64,000 nucleotides of DNA from Kitasatospora purpeofusca. GTDB lineage: Bacteria; Actinomycetota; Actinomycetes; Streptomycetales; Streptomycetaceae. Positions 7,335 through 16,848 of the stretch are shown here, in pieces. Each line of letters begins with the position of its first letter. Position 1 is the first letter of the stretch. The translations under genes were made by a program, and so were the position numbers. The stretch lies in contig NZ_JODS01000006.1 of assembly GCF_000718025.1 (NCBI RefSeq), positions 124,001 through 188,000 on the forward strand, written 5' to 3'. Under the pieces are notes generated by a model. That model saw nothing but the letters and a program-made list of their open reading frames with translations. It did not search any database and had not been told where the DNA came from.

Positions 7335-8978
7335 ATGTCGGACCTCACAGCAGCTGCCACGGCCACCGATCCCGCCGGCCCGGGCGCGCCGGGCCGCAAT
7401 CCCGCCGCCCCGGGCGGTGGGCGTACCGTCGCCTCGGCCGTGCCCCCGTCACTGGTCGACCGCCTCGCCGCCGGGGTCACCGCCACCGGCGAGCCCAGCG
7501 TGGTGGAGACCGTCGCCCCGCTGACCGGCGAACGGCTGGCCGGCCTGCCGCGGTCCACCCCCGCGGACGTCGAGGTCGCCTTCGAGCTCGCCCGCCGCGC
7601 CCAGCCGTCCTGGGCCGCGCTGCCGGTCCGCCGGCGCGCCGCCGTCCTGCTGCGCTTCCACGATCTGCTGATCAAGCGGCAGGACGAGGTGCTCGACCTG
7701 ATCCAGGCGGAGACCGGCAAGGCCAGGCTGCACGCCTTCGAGGAGGTGCTCGCGGTCGCGATCGCGGCCCGCCACTACGGCCGGGCCGCGCACGGCTACC
7801 TGCGCGACAAGCGGCACCTCGGCGCGGTGCCGCTGTTCACCCAGGCGGTCGAGGCCCGCCGCCCCAAGGGCGTGGTCGGCCACATCTCGCCGTGGAACTA
7901 CCCGTTCGAGCTGTCGGTCGGGGACGCGCTGCCGGCCTTCGTCGCGGGCAACGCGGTGGTCAACAAGCCGGACACCCAGACCGCGCTGACCGCGCTCTGG
8001 GCCCGCGAGCTGCTGATCGAGGCCGGACTGCCGGCCGACCTGTGGCAGATCGTGATCGGCGACGGCCCGGTGATCGGCCCGGCCGTGGTCGAGCACGCCG
8101 ACTACGTCTCGTTCACCGGCTCCACCCGCACCGGCCGCGAGGTCGCCCGGCGGGCCGCCGAGCGGCTGGTCGGCGCCTCGCTCGAACTCGGCGGCAAGAA
8201 CGCCCTGCTGGTGCTGGCCGACGCGGACCTCGACAAGGCCGCCGAGGGCGCCGTCCGGGCCTGCTTCTCCTCGGCCGGCCAGCTGTGCATCTCGATCGAG
8301 CGGCTGCTGGTCCACCGCTCGGTGGCCGACGAGTTCCTGGCGAAGTTCGCCGCCCGCACCCGCGCGCTGCGGCTCGGCGGCGGCCTCGCCTACGGGGCGG
8401 ACATGGGCTCGCTGGTCTCGGGACGCCAGCTGGAGGCCACCACCCGGCACGTCGAGGAGGCGGTCAAGGCCGGCGCCACCGTGCTGGCCGGCGGGAAGGC
8501 CCGGCCGGACCTCGGCCCGTTCTTCCACGAGCCGACCATCCTGGAGGGCGTCACCCCGGACATGGCGGTCTGCGGCGAGGAGACCTTCGGCCCGGTGGTC
8601 TCCGTCTACCGCTTCGACACCGAGGAGGAGGCGGTGGCCGCCGCCAACTCCACCCCGTACGGCCTCAACTCCAGCGTCTGGACCACCGACGTGCGGCGCG
8701 GGCGGGCGATCGCGGCCCGGCTGCGCACCGGCACCGTGAACGTCAACGAGGCGTACGGCGCGGCCTACGGCTCGGCCGCCTCGCCGATGGGCGGCATGGG
8801 CGACTCCGGGCTCGGCCGGCGGCACGGCGCCGACGGCATCCTGCGGTTCACCGAGGCGCAGACGATCGCGAGCCAGCGGCTGCTGCCGCTCGCCCCGGCG
8901 TTCGGCCAGGACGACAAGCAGTACGCGGCGATGATGACCGCCGGGCTGCGGATCCTGAAGGCGCTGCGCGTCAAGTAG
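7335..8978 (+). CDS. gabD2: Succinate-semialdehyde dehydrogenase (NADP+), 547 aa
   Basis: An aldehyde dehydrogenase superfamily enzyme that oxidises succinate semialdehyde to succinate, feeding the TCA cycle from GABA or 2-oxoglutarate decarboxylation. Motifs in order: the cofactor-site GHISPWNYPFE, FTGSTRTGREVARRA, the general base Glu284 in LELGGKN, the nucleophile Cys318 in SSAGQLCISIERL, and EETFGPVVSVYRFD. The CISIERL form of the active-site strand is what I associate with the actinobacterial GabD2 group rather than GabD1. The N-terminus carries ~40 extra Ala/Pro-rich residues before the conserved domain, so a downstream start is possible. The ATG at 7335 is backed by a leaderless-type -10. 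The gene is followed 56 bases later by the GMC oxidoreductase and is probably co-transcribed with it. Confidence 0.88.
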   Translation: MSDLTAAATATDPAGPGAPGRNPAAPGGGRTVASAVPPSLVDRLAAGVTATGEPSVVETVAPLTGERLAGLPRSTPADVEVAFELARRAQPSWAALPVRRRAAVLLRFHDLLIKRQDEVLDLIQAETGKARLHAFEEVLAVAIAARHYGRAAHGYLRDKRHLGAVPLFTQAVEARRPKGVVGHISPWNYPFELSVGDALPAFVAGNAVVNKPDTQTALTALWARELLIEAGLPADLWQIVIGDGPVIGPAVVEHADYVSFTGSTRTGREVARRAAERLVGASLELGGKNALLVLADADLDKAAEGAVRACFSSAGQLCISIERLLVHRSVADEFLAKFAARTRALRLGGGLAYGADMGSLVSGRQLEATTRHVEEAVKAGATVLAGGKARPDLGPFFHEPTILEGVTPDMAVCGEETFGPVVSVYRFDTEEEAVAAANSTPYGLNSSVWTTDVRRGRAIAARLRTGTVNVNEAYGAAYGSAASPMGGMGDSGLGRRHGADGILRFTEAQTIASQRLLPLAPAFGQDDKQYAAMMTAGLRILKALRVK

Positions 8979-9034
8979 CCGGGCCCCCGGGCCGGCCCCC
9001 GTTTCGTGAACGACTTCCGAAGGAGCAGAGGCAG

Positions 9035-10825
9035 ATGGTGGGTTCGGCTGACGGCCGGGAGTTCGACTACGACGTGGTCGTGGTCGGCTCCGGCTTCGGC
9101 GGTTCGGTCTCGGCGCTGCGGCTGACCGAGAAGGGGTACCGGGTCGCCGTCCTGGAGGCCGGGCGGCGCTTCGACCGCGACGAACTGCCCAGGAACTCCT
9201 GGGACGTCGCCAACTACCTGTGGGCGCCGAAGCTCGGCCTGTACGGCATCCAGCGCATCCACCTGCTGGCCAATGTGCTGATCCTCGCCGGCGCCGGGGT
9301 CGGCGGCGGCTCGCTGAACTACGCCAACACCCTGTACGTGCCGCCGAAGGCGTTCTTCGAGGACCGCCAGTGGCAGCACATCACGGACTGGCAGGAGGAG
9401 CTGGCGCCGTTCTACGACCAGGCGCGGCGGATGCTCGGGGTGCGGCTCAACCCGACCGTCACCCCCTCCGACGTCCACCTCCGGGCGGCCGCCGAGCGGA
9501 TGGGCGTCGGCGACACCTTCCACATGGCGCCGGTCGGGGTGTTCTTCGGCGACGGCAAGGACGCCGACGGCACGGCGAAGGCGGCGCCCGGCGAGGAGGT
9601 GCCGGACCCGTACTTCGGCGGCGCCGGCCCGGCCCGGCGGTCCTGCGTCGAGTGCGGCGAGTGCATGACCGGCTGCCGCCACGGCGCCAAGAACATGCTC
9701 ACCGAGAACTACCTGCACCTGGCCGAGCGGGGCGGCGCCGAGATCCACCCGCTCACCACGGTGGCCCGGATCCGGGAGTGGGGCGAGGGCTTCGCGGTGG
9801 ACGTCCGGCGCACCGACGCCCGCTCCACCACCGACCGGGTCAAGGCCGGGGCGCGGACGATCACGGCCGCCCGGGTGGTGGTCGCGGCCGGCACCTACGG
9901 CACCCAGAACCTGCTGCACCGGATGCGGGCGGGCGGCCACCTGCCCCGGATCTCCGCCCGGCTCGGCGAGCTGACCCGGACCAACTCCGAGGCGCTGGTG
10001 GGCGCGCAGACCACCGACCGGCGGTACGGCGCCCGCGCGGACTTCACCAAGGGCGTGGCGATCACCTCCTCGATCCACCCCGACGAGAACACCCACATCG
10101 AGCCGGTCCGCTACGGCAAGGGCTCCAACGCGATGGGCGCGCTCTCGATCGCCCAGGTGCGGGGCGGCGGGCGGCTCCCGCGCTGGCTGCGCTACCTCGG
10201 CAACTCGGTCAAGCACCCGGTGACCTTCGGCCGCTCGATGAACCAGCACCGGTGGTCGGAGAAGACGATCATCGGCCTGGTGATGCAGTCGCTGGACAAC
10301 TCGATCACCGTCTCGCTGAAGGAGAAGGGCCTCGGCAAGGGCACGCTGACCTCCCGCCAGGGCCACGGCGCGCCCAACCCCACCTGGATTCCGGCCGCCG
10401 AGCAGGGCGCGCAGGCGCTCGCCGCCGAGATCAACGGCTTCGCCGGCAGCAGCGTCGGCGAGATCTTCGACATCCCGCTGACCGCGCACTTCCTCGGCGG
10501 CTGTGCGATCGGCGACTCCCCGGAGACCGGTGTGGTCGACCCCTACCACCGGCTCTACGGCCACCCCGGGATCAGCGTGGTGGACGGCGCGGCGGTCTCC
10601 GCCAACCTCGGCGTCAACCCGTCGCTGACCATCACGGCGCAGGCCGAGCGGGCGATGTCGATGTGGCCCAACAAGGGCGAGGAGGACACCCGGCCGGCCG
10701 CCGGCGAGGCCTACCGCCGGGTCGCCGCGGTCGCGCCCGTCGCACCGGCGGTGCCCGAGGACGCGTTCGGTGCCCTGCGGCTGCCGTTGCTGGCGGTGCC
10801 GGAGGTGCCGAAGAAGCGGGACTGA
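9035..10825 (+). CDS. GMC-family FAD oxidoreductase (cholesterol-oxidase-like) with Cys cluster, 596 aa
   Basis: A flavoprotein. An N-terminal Rossmann FAD site VVVVGSGFGGSVSALRL (residues 14-30, GSGFGG 18-23) is followed by a substrate domain, and the C-terminal HFLGGCAIGDSPETGVVDPYHR and LGVNPSLTITAQAERA blocks are typical of the GMC/cholesterol-oxidase group. In the middle, SCVECGECMTGCRHGAKN contains four cysteines at 204, 207, 210 and 214 (CX2CX2CX3C), a spacing like a [4Fe-4S] ferredoxin motif. Related cholesterol-oxidase-like proteins also carry it. There is no signal peptide, so it is cytoplasmic or peripheral. AAGGAG at 9020-9025 gives a good ribosome site for the ATG at 9035. The substrate is unknown; a steroid or other hydrophobic alcohol is only a family-based guess. 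Confidence 0.88.
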   Translation: MVGSADGREFDYDVVVVGSGFGGSVSALRLTEKGYRVAVLEAGRRFDRDELPRNSWDVANYLWAPKLGLYGIQRIHLLANVLILAGAGVGGGSLNYANTLYVPPKAFFEDRQWQHITDWQEELAPFYDQARRMLGVRLNPTVTPSDVHLRAAAERMGVGDTFHMAPVGVFFGDGKDADGTAKAAPGEEVPDPYFGGAGPARRSCVECGECMTGCRHGAKNMLTENYLHLAERGGAEIHPLTTVARIREWGEGFAVDVRRTDARSTTDRVKAGARTITAARVVVAAGTYGTQNLLHRMRAGGHLPRISARLGELTRTNSEALVGAQTTDRRYGARADFTKGVAITSSIHPDENTHIEPVRYGKGSNAMGALSIAQVRGGGRLPRWLRYLGNSVKHPVTFGRSMNQHRWSEKTIIGLVMQSLDNSITVSLKEKGLGKGTLTSRQGHGAPNPTWIPAAEQGAQALAAEINGFAGSSVGEIFDIPLTAHFLGGCAIGDSPETGVVDPYHRLYGHPGISVVDGAAVSANLGVNPSLTITAQAERAMSMWPNKGEEDTRPAAGEAYRRVAAVAPVAPAVPEDAFGALRLPLLAVPEVPKKRD

Positions 10826-10985
10826 GCACCGCCGGGGGCCGCGCCGCCGGAGCGCGGCGCGACCCCGGGCGGTCCCGGTCCGGTCCGTGGACGGTGACCG
10901 GTTGACAGCAGTCCGTGCCCGATGAAAGAAAGGGGCGCCCTGGGGGGACCAGGCGATCGTTCGTTCGGACGGGGGGACGCGGCCC

Positions 10986-12671
10986 ATGGCCATCTGCGCA
11001 TCCTGCGGCGCGGCTTCGACGGAAGGGGCGCCGGTCTGCGCGTCCTGCGGGCGGCCGGTGGTGCCGCCCCCGCTGCTGCCGCCCGCTCCGCTGCCGCCGC
11101 CGCTCCTGCCGCCGCCGGTCTCACCGCCCCCGGTCCTGCCGCCCCCGCCGTCCGCCGCGCCGTCGGCCCCGGCCGAGCCGCCCCTGCCGCCGCCGGTGCT
11201 GCCGCCGGTTCCGCCGCCCCCGTTGCCGTCCGCCGGGGGGAGCTGGGGCGCCGGGAAGCCGTACGACCCGGCCGGAGCCCGGCCCGCCGCCCTCGGGTGG
11301 CTCACCGGCGCCGACTGGCGCCCGGCCCTGCGAGCGGTCGTCGCGCCGACCGTCGTCCTGCTGCTGGCCGCGCTGATCACCGCCGTCCCGGAGGCCGCCT
11401 ACTTCTCGGGGACCTACGACGCGCCGTCCTTCGGCAAGCGCTTCGGCAGTGCGCTGGCCATGGCGCTGGGCGCGCTCGGCGCGCCGTACCGGCTGGGCTT
11501 CGAAACCACCGGGGGCGGCAACTCCTCGGTGATCCGCGCCCTGCCGATGACCGTCACCGCGCTCTGGCTGTTCGCACTCTGGCTCGGCCTGCGGGTCGGC
11601 GCGCGCCGCCGGCAGCAGCGCACCGGCGAGCAGCAGACGCGCCGGCAGGCGGCCGCGGAGGCCGTGCGCACCGCGGTGGCCGCGGCCGCCGTGACCCTGC
11701 TGATCGGTCTGGTCGGAGGTGCGGACTGGCACCCCGGCGGTGCCGACTTCGACCTCGACGGCGCGACGGCGACCAGGCTGCTCGGCCGGACCACCTACAG
11801 TTCCTCGGCCGGCTGGTGGGAGGCGGTCGGGTGGACGGCCCTGCTCGCCGGTCTGCTCGCCTTCGCGGTGCACGGGACGGACGCGCTGCGCTGGGCGGCC
11901 TGGCGCAACCGGGCGGTGCGCGGCTGGGCGGTCGCGGGCCTGGCGGCCGGGCGCGCGCTGACGGTCTCGGTGGCGCTGTCGGCGGCGGCCGGCTTCGTGG
12001 TGGTCGCCGTCCGGGCCGACGGCGATCTGACCGGTGCCGCGGTGGCCTTCCTGCCCAACCTCGGCCTGCTGCTGCTCGGAGTGGGCTCCGGGGCGACCTT
12101 CCGGGCCGGCAGCTCCTTCGTGATCGACGGGGTGCCGGACTGGGAGTCGGACCCGCGCGACGTGACCGAGTACTCCTTCTTCGACCCGCACGCGGCGGGG
12201 ACGGACTGGCGCTGGTCCGCCCTGCTCGCGCTGGTCTCCGCCGCGGTGCTGGGCTGGACGGCGTACCGGCGGCGGCTGGACCCGGCGGACCGGCTCCGGC
12301 TGGCGGCCGTGTACGCGGTCGGGCTGAGTCTGCTGATGCTGGTCTCGGGGACGCTGGCGTCCGTCGAGTCGGCGTTCGGGATGTTCGGCGGCCCCCGGGA
12401 GCCCGGTTTCGAGTACTCGTTGGCCCTGGTGCCGTGGACGCTGCTGGTGGCCAACGCGGTCTGGGCGGTCGTCGGGGCGCTGGTGGTGCCCCCGCTGCTG
12501 GCGGCCCGCGACCGGCAGCCGGCGCCGCCGGCGGACCGGGACCCGGGGGAGCCCGGGGCGACGCCGGTGGTGCTGGAGGTGGTCGGCTCGGAGGACGTTC
12601 GGCGCCCGGCCGCACCGGCTCCGGAGGACGACGGCCCGGTGGACCCGAGCGTGTGGAGCCGGCGGCCGTAG
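10986..12671 (+). CDS. Zinc-ribbon, Pro-rich, multi-pass membrane protein, 561 aa
   Basis: The N-terminus carries a double CxxC zinc ribbon (Cys4, Cys7, Cys18, Cys21: CASCG and CASCG). A ~55-residue proline-rich tract of PPPP and PPVLPP type follows. From ~100 onward there are multiple hydrophobic segments, perhaps eight, separated by basic loops such as GARRRQQ. The C-terminal ~50 residues are hydrophilic. Streptomyces genomes encode several such zinc-ribbon or Pro-rich polytopic proteins of unknown function. The ATG at 10986 is preceded by a GGGGGGAC purine run. A perfect TTGACA lies at 10902-10907, but the expected -10 positions do not fit the consensus. A strong terminator follows 56 bases after the stop. 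Confidence 0.8.
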   Translation: MAICASCGAASTEGAPVCASCGRPVVPPPLLPPAPLPPPLLPPPVSPPPVLPPPPSAAPSAPAEPPLPPPVLPPVPPPPLPSAGGSWGAGKPYDPAGARPAALGWLTGADWRPALRAVVAPTVVLLLAALITAVPEAAYFSGTYDAPSFGKRFGSALAMALGALGAPYRLGFETTGGGNSSVIRALPMTVTALWLFALWLGLRVGARRRQQRTGEQQTRRQAAAEAVRTAVAAAAVTLLIGLVGGADWHPGGADFDLDGATATRLLGRTTYSSSAGWWEAVGWTALLAGLLAFAVHGTDALRWAAWRNRAVRGWAVAGLAAGRALTVSVALSAAAGFVVVAVRADGDLTGAAVAFLPNLGLLLLGVGSGATFRAGSSFVIDGVPDWESDPRDVTEYSFFDPHAAGTDWRWSALLALVSAAVLGWTAYRRRLDPADRLRLAAVYAVGLSLLMLVSGTLASVESAFGMFGGPREPGFEYSLALVPWTLLVANAVWAVVGALVVPPLLAARDRQPAPPADRDPGEPGATPVVLEVVGSEDVRRPAAPAPEDDGPVDPSVWSRRP

Positions 12672-12727
12672 CGCCCGGCGTCCGGACGGAAGCAGGAACT
12701 CGACCGGAAACGGACCCCGGACAGGGC

Positions 12728-12757
12728 AAAGGGCCCCGCGGGGGAACGGGGCCCTTT
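12728..12757. terminator. Strong intrinsic hairpin after zinc-ribbon gene
   Basis: A perfect 11-bp stem (aaagggccccg at 12728-12738, cggggcccttt at 12747-12757) with an 8-base loop. The ends are A-rich on one side and T-rich on the other, so it could work in both directions. Confidence 0.85.
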
Positions 12758-13718
12758 GTCGCTCAGCACCCGGCGTCAGGGCCGCGCCGGTGCTGGGGTG
12801 ACGGCGCCGGGGGAGGAGCGCCGTCCGGTCGGTCGGTCGATGGGTCGCGCGTCGCCGCGGCTCCGGCGGGGTGGGCCGGCGCGCGCGGGCGCACTGGGCG
12901 TGGCGGTGGTCCCGGGCGCATGCCTGCGTCGAGCCTTCGCTCACGGAGCGTGAGGTGATAATCGTTGCCACCGCGGGTCTCGGCGGCAACGACCGGCACT
13001 CCGCAGATGGCGCTCGGCCATCGGGAGAACCTCTTCCAAGCAGCATCGTGCTGGACGAAGGGCTTGCTCTGCAACCGATTCGGCATGATTCGGTACAGGC
13101 CGTTTCCGGCCGGGCCGGCCGTCGGGCCCGGGTCGGGGCGGTCCCGCCGGGTGCCGGACGGGGTGACGGCGGGATGGCATCGATGATCACGGTGTGTAGT
13201 TGCACCGGTCGGAGCGCACAGAGACGCGCGTAGCGGCGCGCGGACGGGGACCGGGGTGCGCCGGGATCGCAACGGGTGCGGCGGCCGGCACCGGGCGTCC
13301 CCGGCGGCCGACCGCCCCACCTCCTTGGTCCAGTCGCGGCCGGGGTCGCTGTCCCCTGCTGGCCGGCCGCAGCACCCGCGCACGGTCCCACGGCGCGCCG
13401 CTCCCCGGTCTGACCGGTTCCGCGACGGCGCCACGCGCGCCGGTGGACTGGGTTGAGCTCCACGCGTGGTCCTGCACTGCCGTACGGGGCGCCCTGGCCG
13501 GGGCGGGGTGACGCGTCTGGCGGACGCGGCGCGGTCGTACGGTCCGCCCGGAGCAACGAACCGGCCGCCGCAGCGGTCACGGCCGCGGGGGCGGGCAGAC
13601 GAGTGAAACCGGCCAGCCCGGTAGACTCGACGGCAGACCCCCGCCCGTCGCCCGGCGCACACCCTCCGAGGGCCGCGCCGCGTGCGACACCTTTCGTACC
13701 GCTGCCGGAAGGCCGTCT
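12758..13718. other. 961-bp region without a supported gene, upstream of guaA
   Basis: No open frame here has convincing codon bias or family similarity on either strand. The segment ~12930-13110 is visibly poorer in GC than its surroundings. It holds two hairpins: ctcacg/cgtgag at 12940-12954 (3-base loop) and gttgccaccg/cggcggcaac at 12964-12990 (one mismatch). These could be regulatory or part of a small RNA. A TAGACT -10 candidate for guaA lies at 13622-13627. Confidence 0.6.
13622..13627 (+). promoter_or_regulatory. Candidate -10 box for guaA
   Basis: TAGACT matches the TANNNT consensus and would give a leader of ~85 nt before the GTG at 13719. I found no convincing -35 at 16-18 bases. 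Confidence 0.4.
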
Positions 13719-15316
<1,598 letters not shown>

Positions 15317-15350
15317 ACTCCCCGACCCGGCCGGTCCTGAACCGGTTCTG

Positions 15351-15398
15351 AACGACCGTGCCGCCGCTCCCGTACCGGGGAGCGGCGGCACGGTCGTT
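15351..15398. terminator. Very strong hairpin after guaA
   Basis: A perfect 20-bp inverted repeat (15351-15370 with 15379-15398) and an 8-base loop, starting 36 bases after the guaA stop. The 5' arm starts aacgaccgtg and the 3' arm ends cacggtcgtt. Confidence 0.92.
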
Positions 15399-15510
15399 CC
15401 GTGTCCACGGGCACCCGGCGGGTGGGCCCTCCCACCGAAAGCGTTCACGACCGGGCAGAATGCGTCCGGACCTGTCAGGCGGTGACGGGCCGGCGAGGAA
15501 GGTGTGGGGA

Positions 15511-16587
15511 ATGTCGGAGGCCAGCAGCTCCGTGGCGGCCGGGCCGGGCCCGGCCGCCAGCATCGGCGACGGTACGCCCGGACCGGCCCCGGGCGCCGGC
15601 GAGGGTTCGGGACCGGCGGGCAGAACCGGGCGGGTCGCCGCCTGGAAGGCGGCCGGCTCGCGGCTCGCGCTGCTGCCGCTGCGGCTCTTCCTCGGCGTCA
15701 CCTTCGTCTACGCGGCGCTCGACAAGCTCTCCGACAGCCACTACCTGGCCGGCGCCGGCGACCCGGCCTCCTTCGTCTCGCAGACCCGCGCCGCCAAGGG
15801 CTCCAGCCCGATCTCCTTCCTGCTCGGCCCGGCCCTCGACCACCCCACGCCGTTCGCCCTGCTGGTCGCCTTCGGCGAGCTGGCGGTGGGCCTGGGCACC
15901 CTGCTCGGGCTCTGGGGCCGGCTCGCCGCCGCCGGCGGGGCCGTGATCGGCCTCAGCCTCTGGCTCACCGTCAGCTGGAACGTCTCGCCCTACTACCTCG
16001 GCAACGACCTCGTCTACCTGATGGCCTGGACGCCGCTGCTGCTGGCCGGCACCCCCTACCTGTCGGTGGACGGCTACCTCGCCCGGCGGTCCCACCGGGA
16101 CCGGCTCCGCGGCCTGCACGAGGACCACGTCCGGCGGCGGGCCCTGATGGACGGCGGCATCGCGGCCGTCGCGATGGGCGGGGCCGGACTGCTCGCCGGC
16201 TCGCTGACCGCCACCTTCGGGCGGGACGAGCCCGCCGCGAAGGCGAAGCAGCCCGCCGCCCCGGCGCCGGCCGGCCCGCCCGTCACGGTGGACGCCGCGA
16301 GCGTCCCGGTCGGCGGTTCGGCCCAGGTCAAGGACCCGGCCAGCGGCGACGCGGTCTACGTGGTGCAGCCCAAGGCGGGCCAGTACTGCGCGTTCTCCTC
16401 GGTCTGTACCCACTCCGGCTGCGCCGTCGACGCGCCGAAGAACGGTCAGCTGTACTGCCCGTGCCACGGCTCCCGGTTCGACGCGGCGACCGGGGCGGTG
16501 CTGAACGGGCCGGCCACCAAGCCGCTGCCGAAGTACCGGGTCACCAAGGAGGGCGACAAGCTGCGGCTGGGGCCGCCGGAGAGCTGA
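15511..16587 (+). CDS. DoxX-type membrane domain fused to Rieske [2Fe-2S] domain, 358 aa
   Basis: Two-part protein. Residues ~45-200 are a four-helix membrane domain of the DoxX/DoxD type (LRLFLGVTFVYAALDKLSD, GELAVGLGTLLGLWGRLAA, AWTPLLLAGTPYLSVDGYL). After a charged loop there is a further hydrophobic segment (MDGGIAAVAMGGAGLLAGSL) and a Pro/Ala linker. Residues ~260-355 form a Rieske domain with both ligand loops intact: CTHSGC and CPCHGS. The arrangement places a 2Fe-2S centre next to a quinone-reductase-like membrane domain, so electron transfer to or from quinol is a reasonable guess, but the substrate is unknown. The ATG at 15511 is preceded by GAGGAAGG. A hairpin shared with the opposite strand follows. 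Confidence 0.85.
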   Translation: MSEASSSVAAGPGPAASIGDGTPGPAPGAGEGSGPAGRTGRVAAWKAAGSRLALLPLRLFLGVTFVYAALDKLSDSHYLAGAGDPASFVSQTRAAKGSSPISFLLGPALDHPTPFALLVAFGELAVGLGTLLGLWGRLAAAGGAVIGLSLWLTVSWNVSPYYLGNDLVYLMAWTPLLLAGTPYLSVDGYLARRSHRDRLRGLHEDHVRRRALMDGGIAAVAMGGAGLLAGSLTATFGRDEPAAKAKQPAAPAPAGPPVTVDAASVPVGGSAQVKDPASGDAVYVVQPKAGQYCAFSSVCTHSGCAVDAPKNGQLYCPCHGSRFDAATGAVLNGPATKPLPKYRVTKEGDKLRLGPPES

Positions 16588-16589
16588 CG

Positions 16590-16615
16590 GCCCGCCGGGG
16601 GCCGGTCCGGCGGGC
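16590..16615. terminator. Hairpin between convergent genes
   Basis: A 9-bp perfect stem (gcccgccgg at 16590-16598, ccggcgggc at 16607-16615). It sits in the 45-base gap between the Rieske-fusion stop and the stop of the small minus-strand gene, so it probably ends transcription from both. Confidence 0.6.
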
Positions 16616-16632
16616 GCCCGTCGGGCAGGGGG

Positions 16633-16848
16633 TCAGTCCTGCGGGGTCTCCTCCGGCCGGGATCGGCGGACCGCCGCCGCCACCGCCCCGGCCAGGCCGC
16701 CCAGGCCCAGCACGATGAAGGTCACCGGGATGACGATCCGGCCGTTCACCGAGACGTCGTTCACCGCCGCCACCAGGTAGAGCACCGCGATCACGGTGAA
16801 CAGGCCCCCCGCGATCAGCGAGAAGAGATCGAGCTGGTGCTTCCTCAC
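16633..16848 (-). CDS. Small two-helix membrane protein, 71 aa
   Basis: Begins with GTG (VRKHQLDLFSLIAGG). The GTG shares bases with the TGA stop of the upstream PspC/LiaF-like gene (GTGA, 16845-16848), so translation is probably coupled. The protein has two hydrophobic helices (~10-30 and ~38-62) and a charged C-terminal tail (RRSRPEETPQD). Small proteins of this size often accompany PspC proteins, and it may be an accessory subunit or regulator of that system. I do not recognise a named family. Confidence 0.75.
   Translation of the reverse strand: MRKHQLDLFSLIAGGLFTVIAVLYLVAAVNDVSVNGRIVIPVTFIVLGLGGLAGAVAAAVRRSRPEETPQD

Noticed and set aside
12763..13662. A 299-codon minus-strand frame in the gap before guaA
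   Set aside because: Codon composition does not follow the usual third-position GC pattern, it has many Arg/Pro codons and I see no family similarity.
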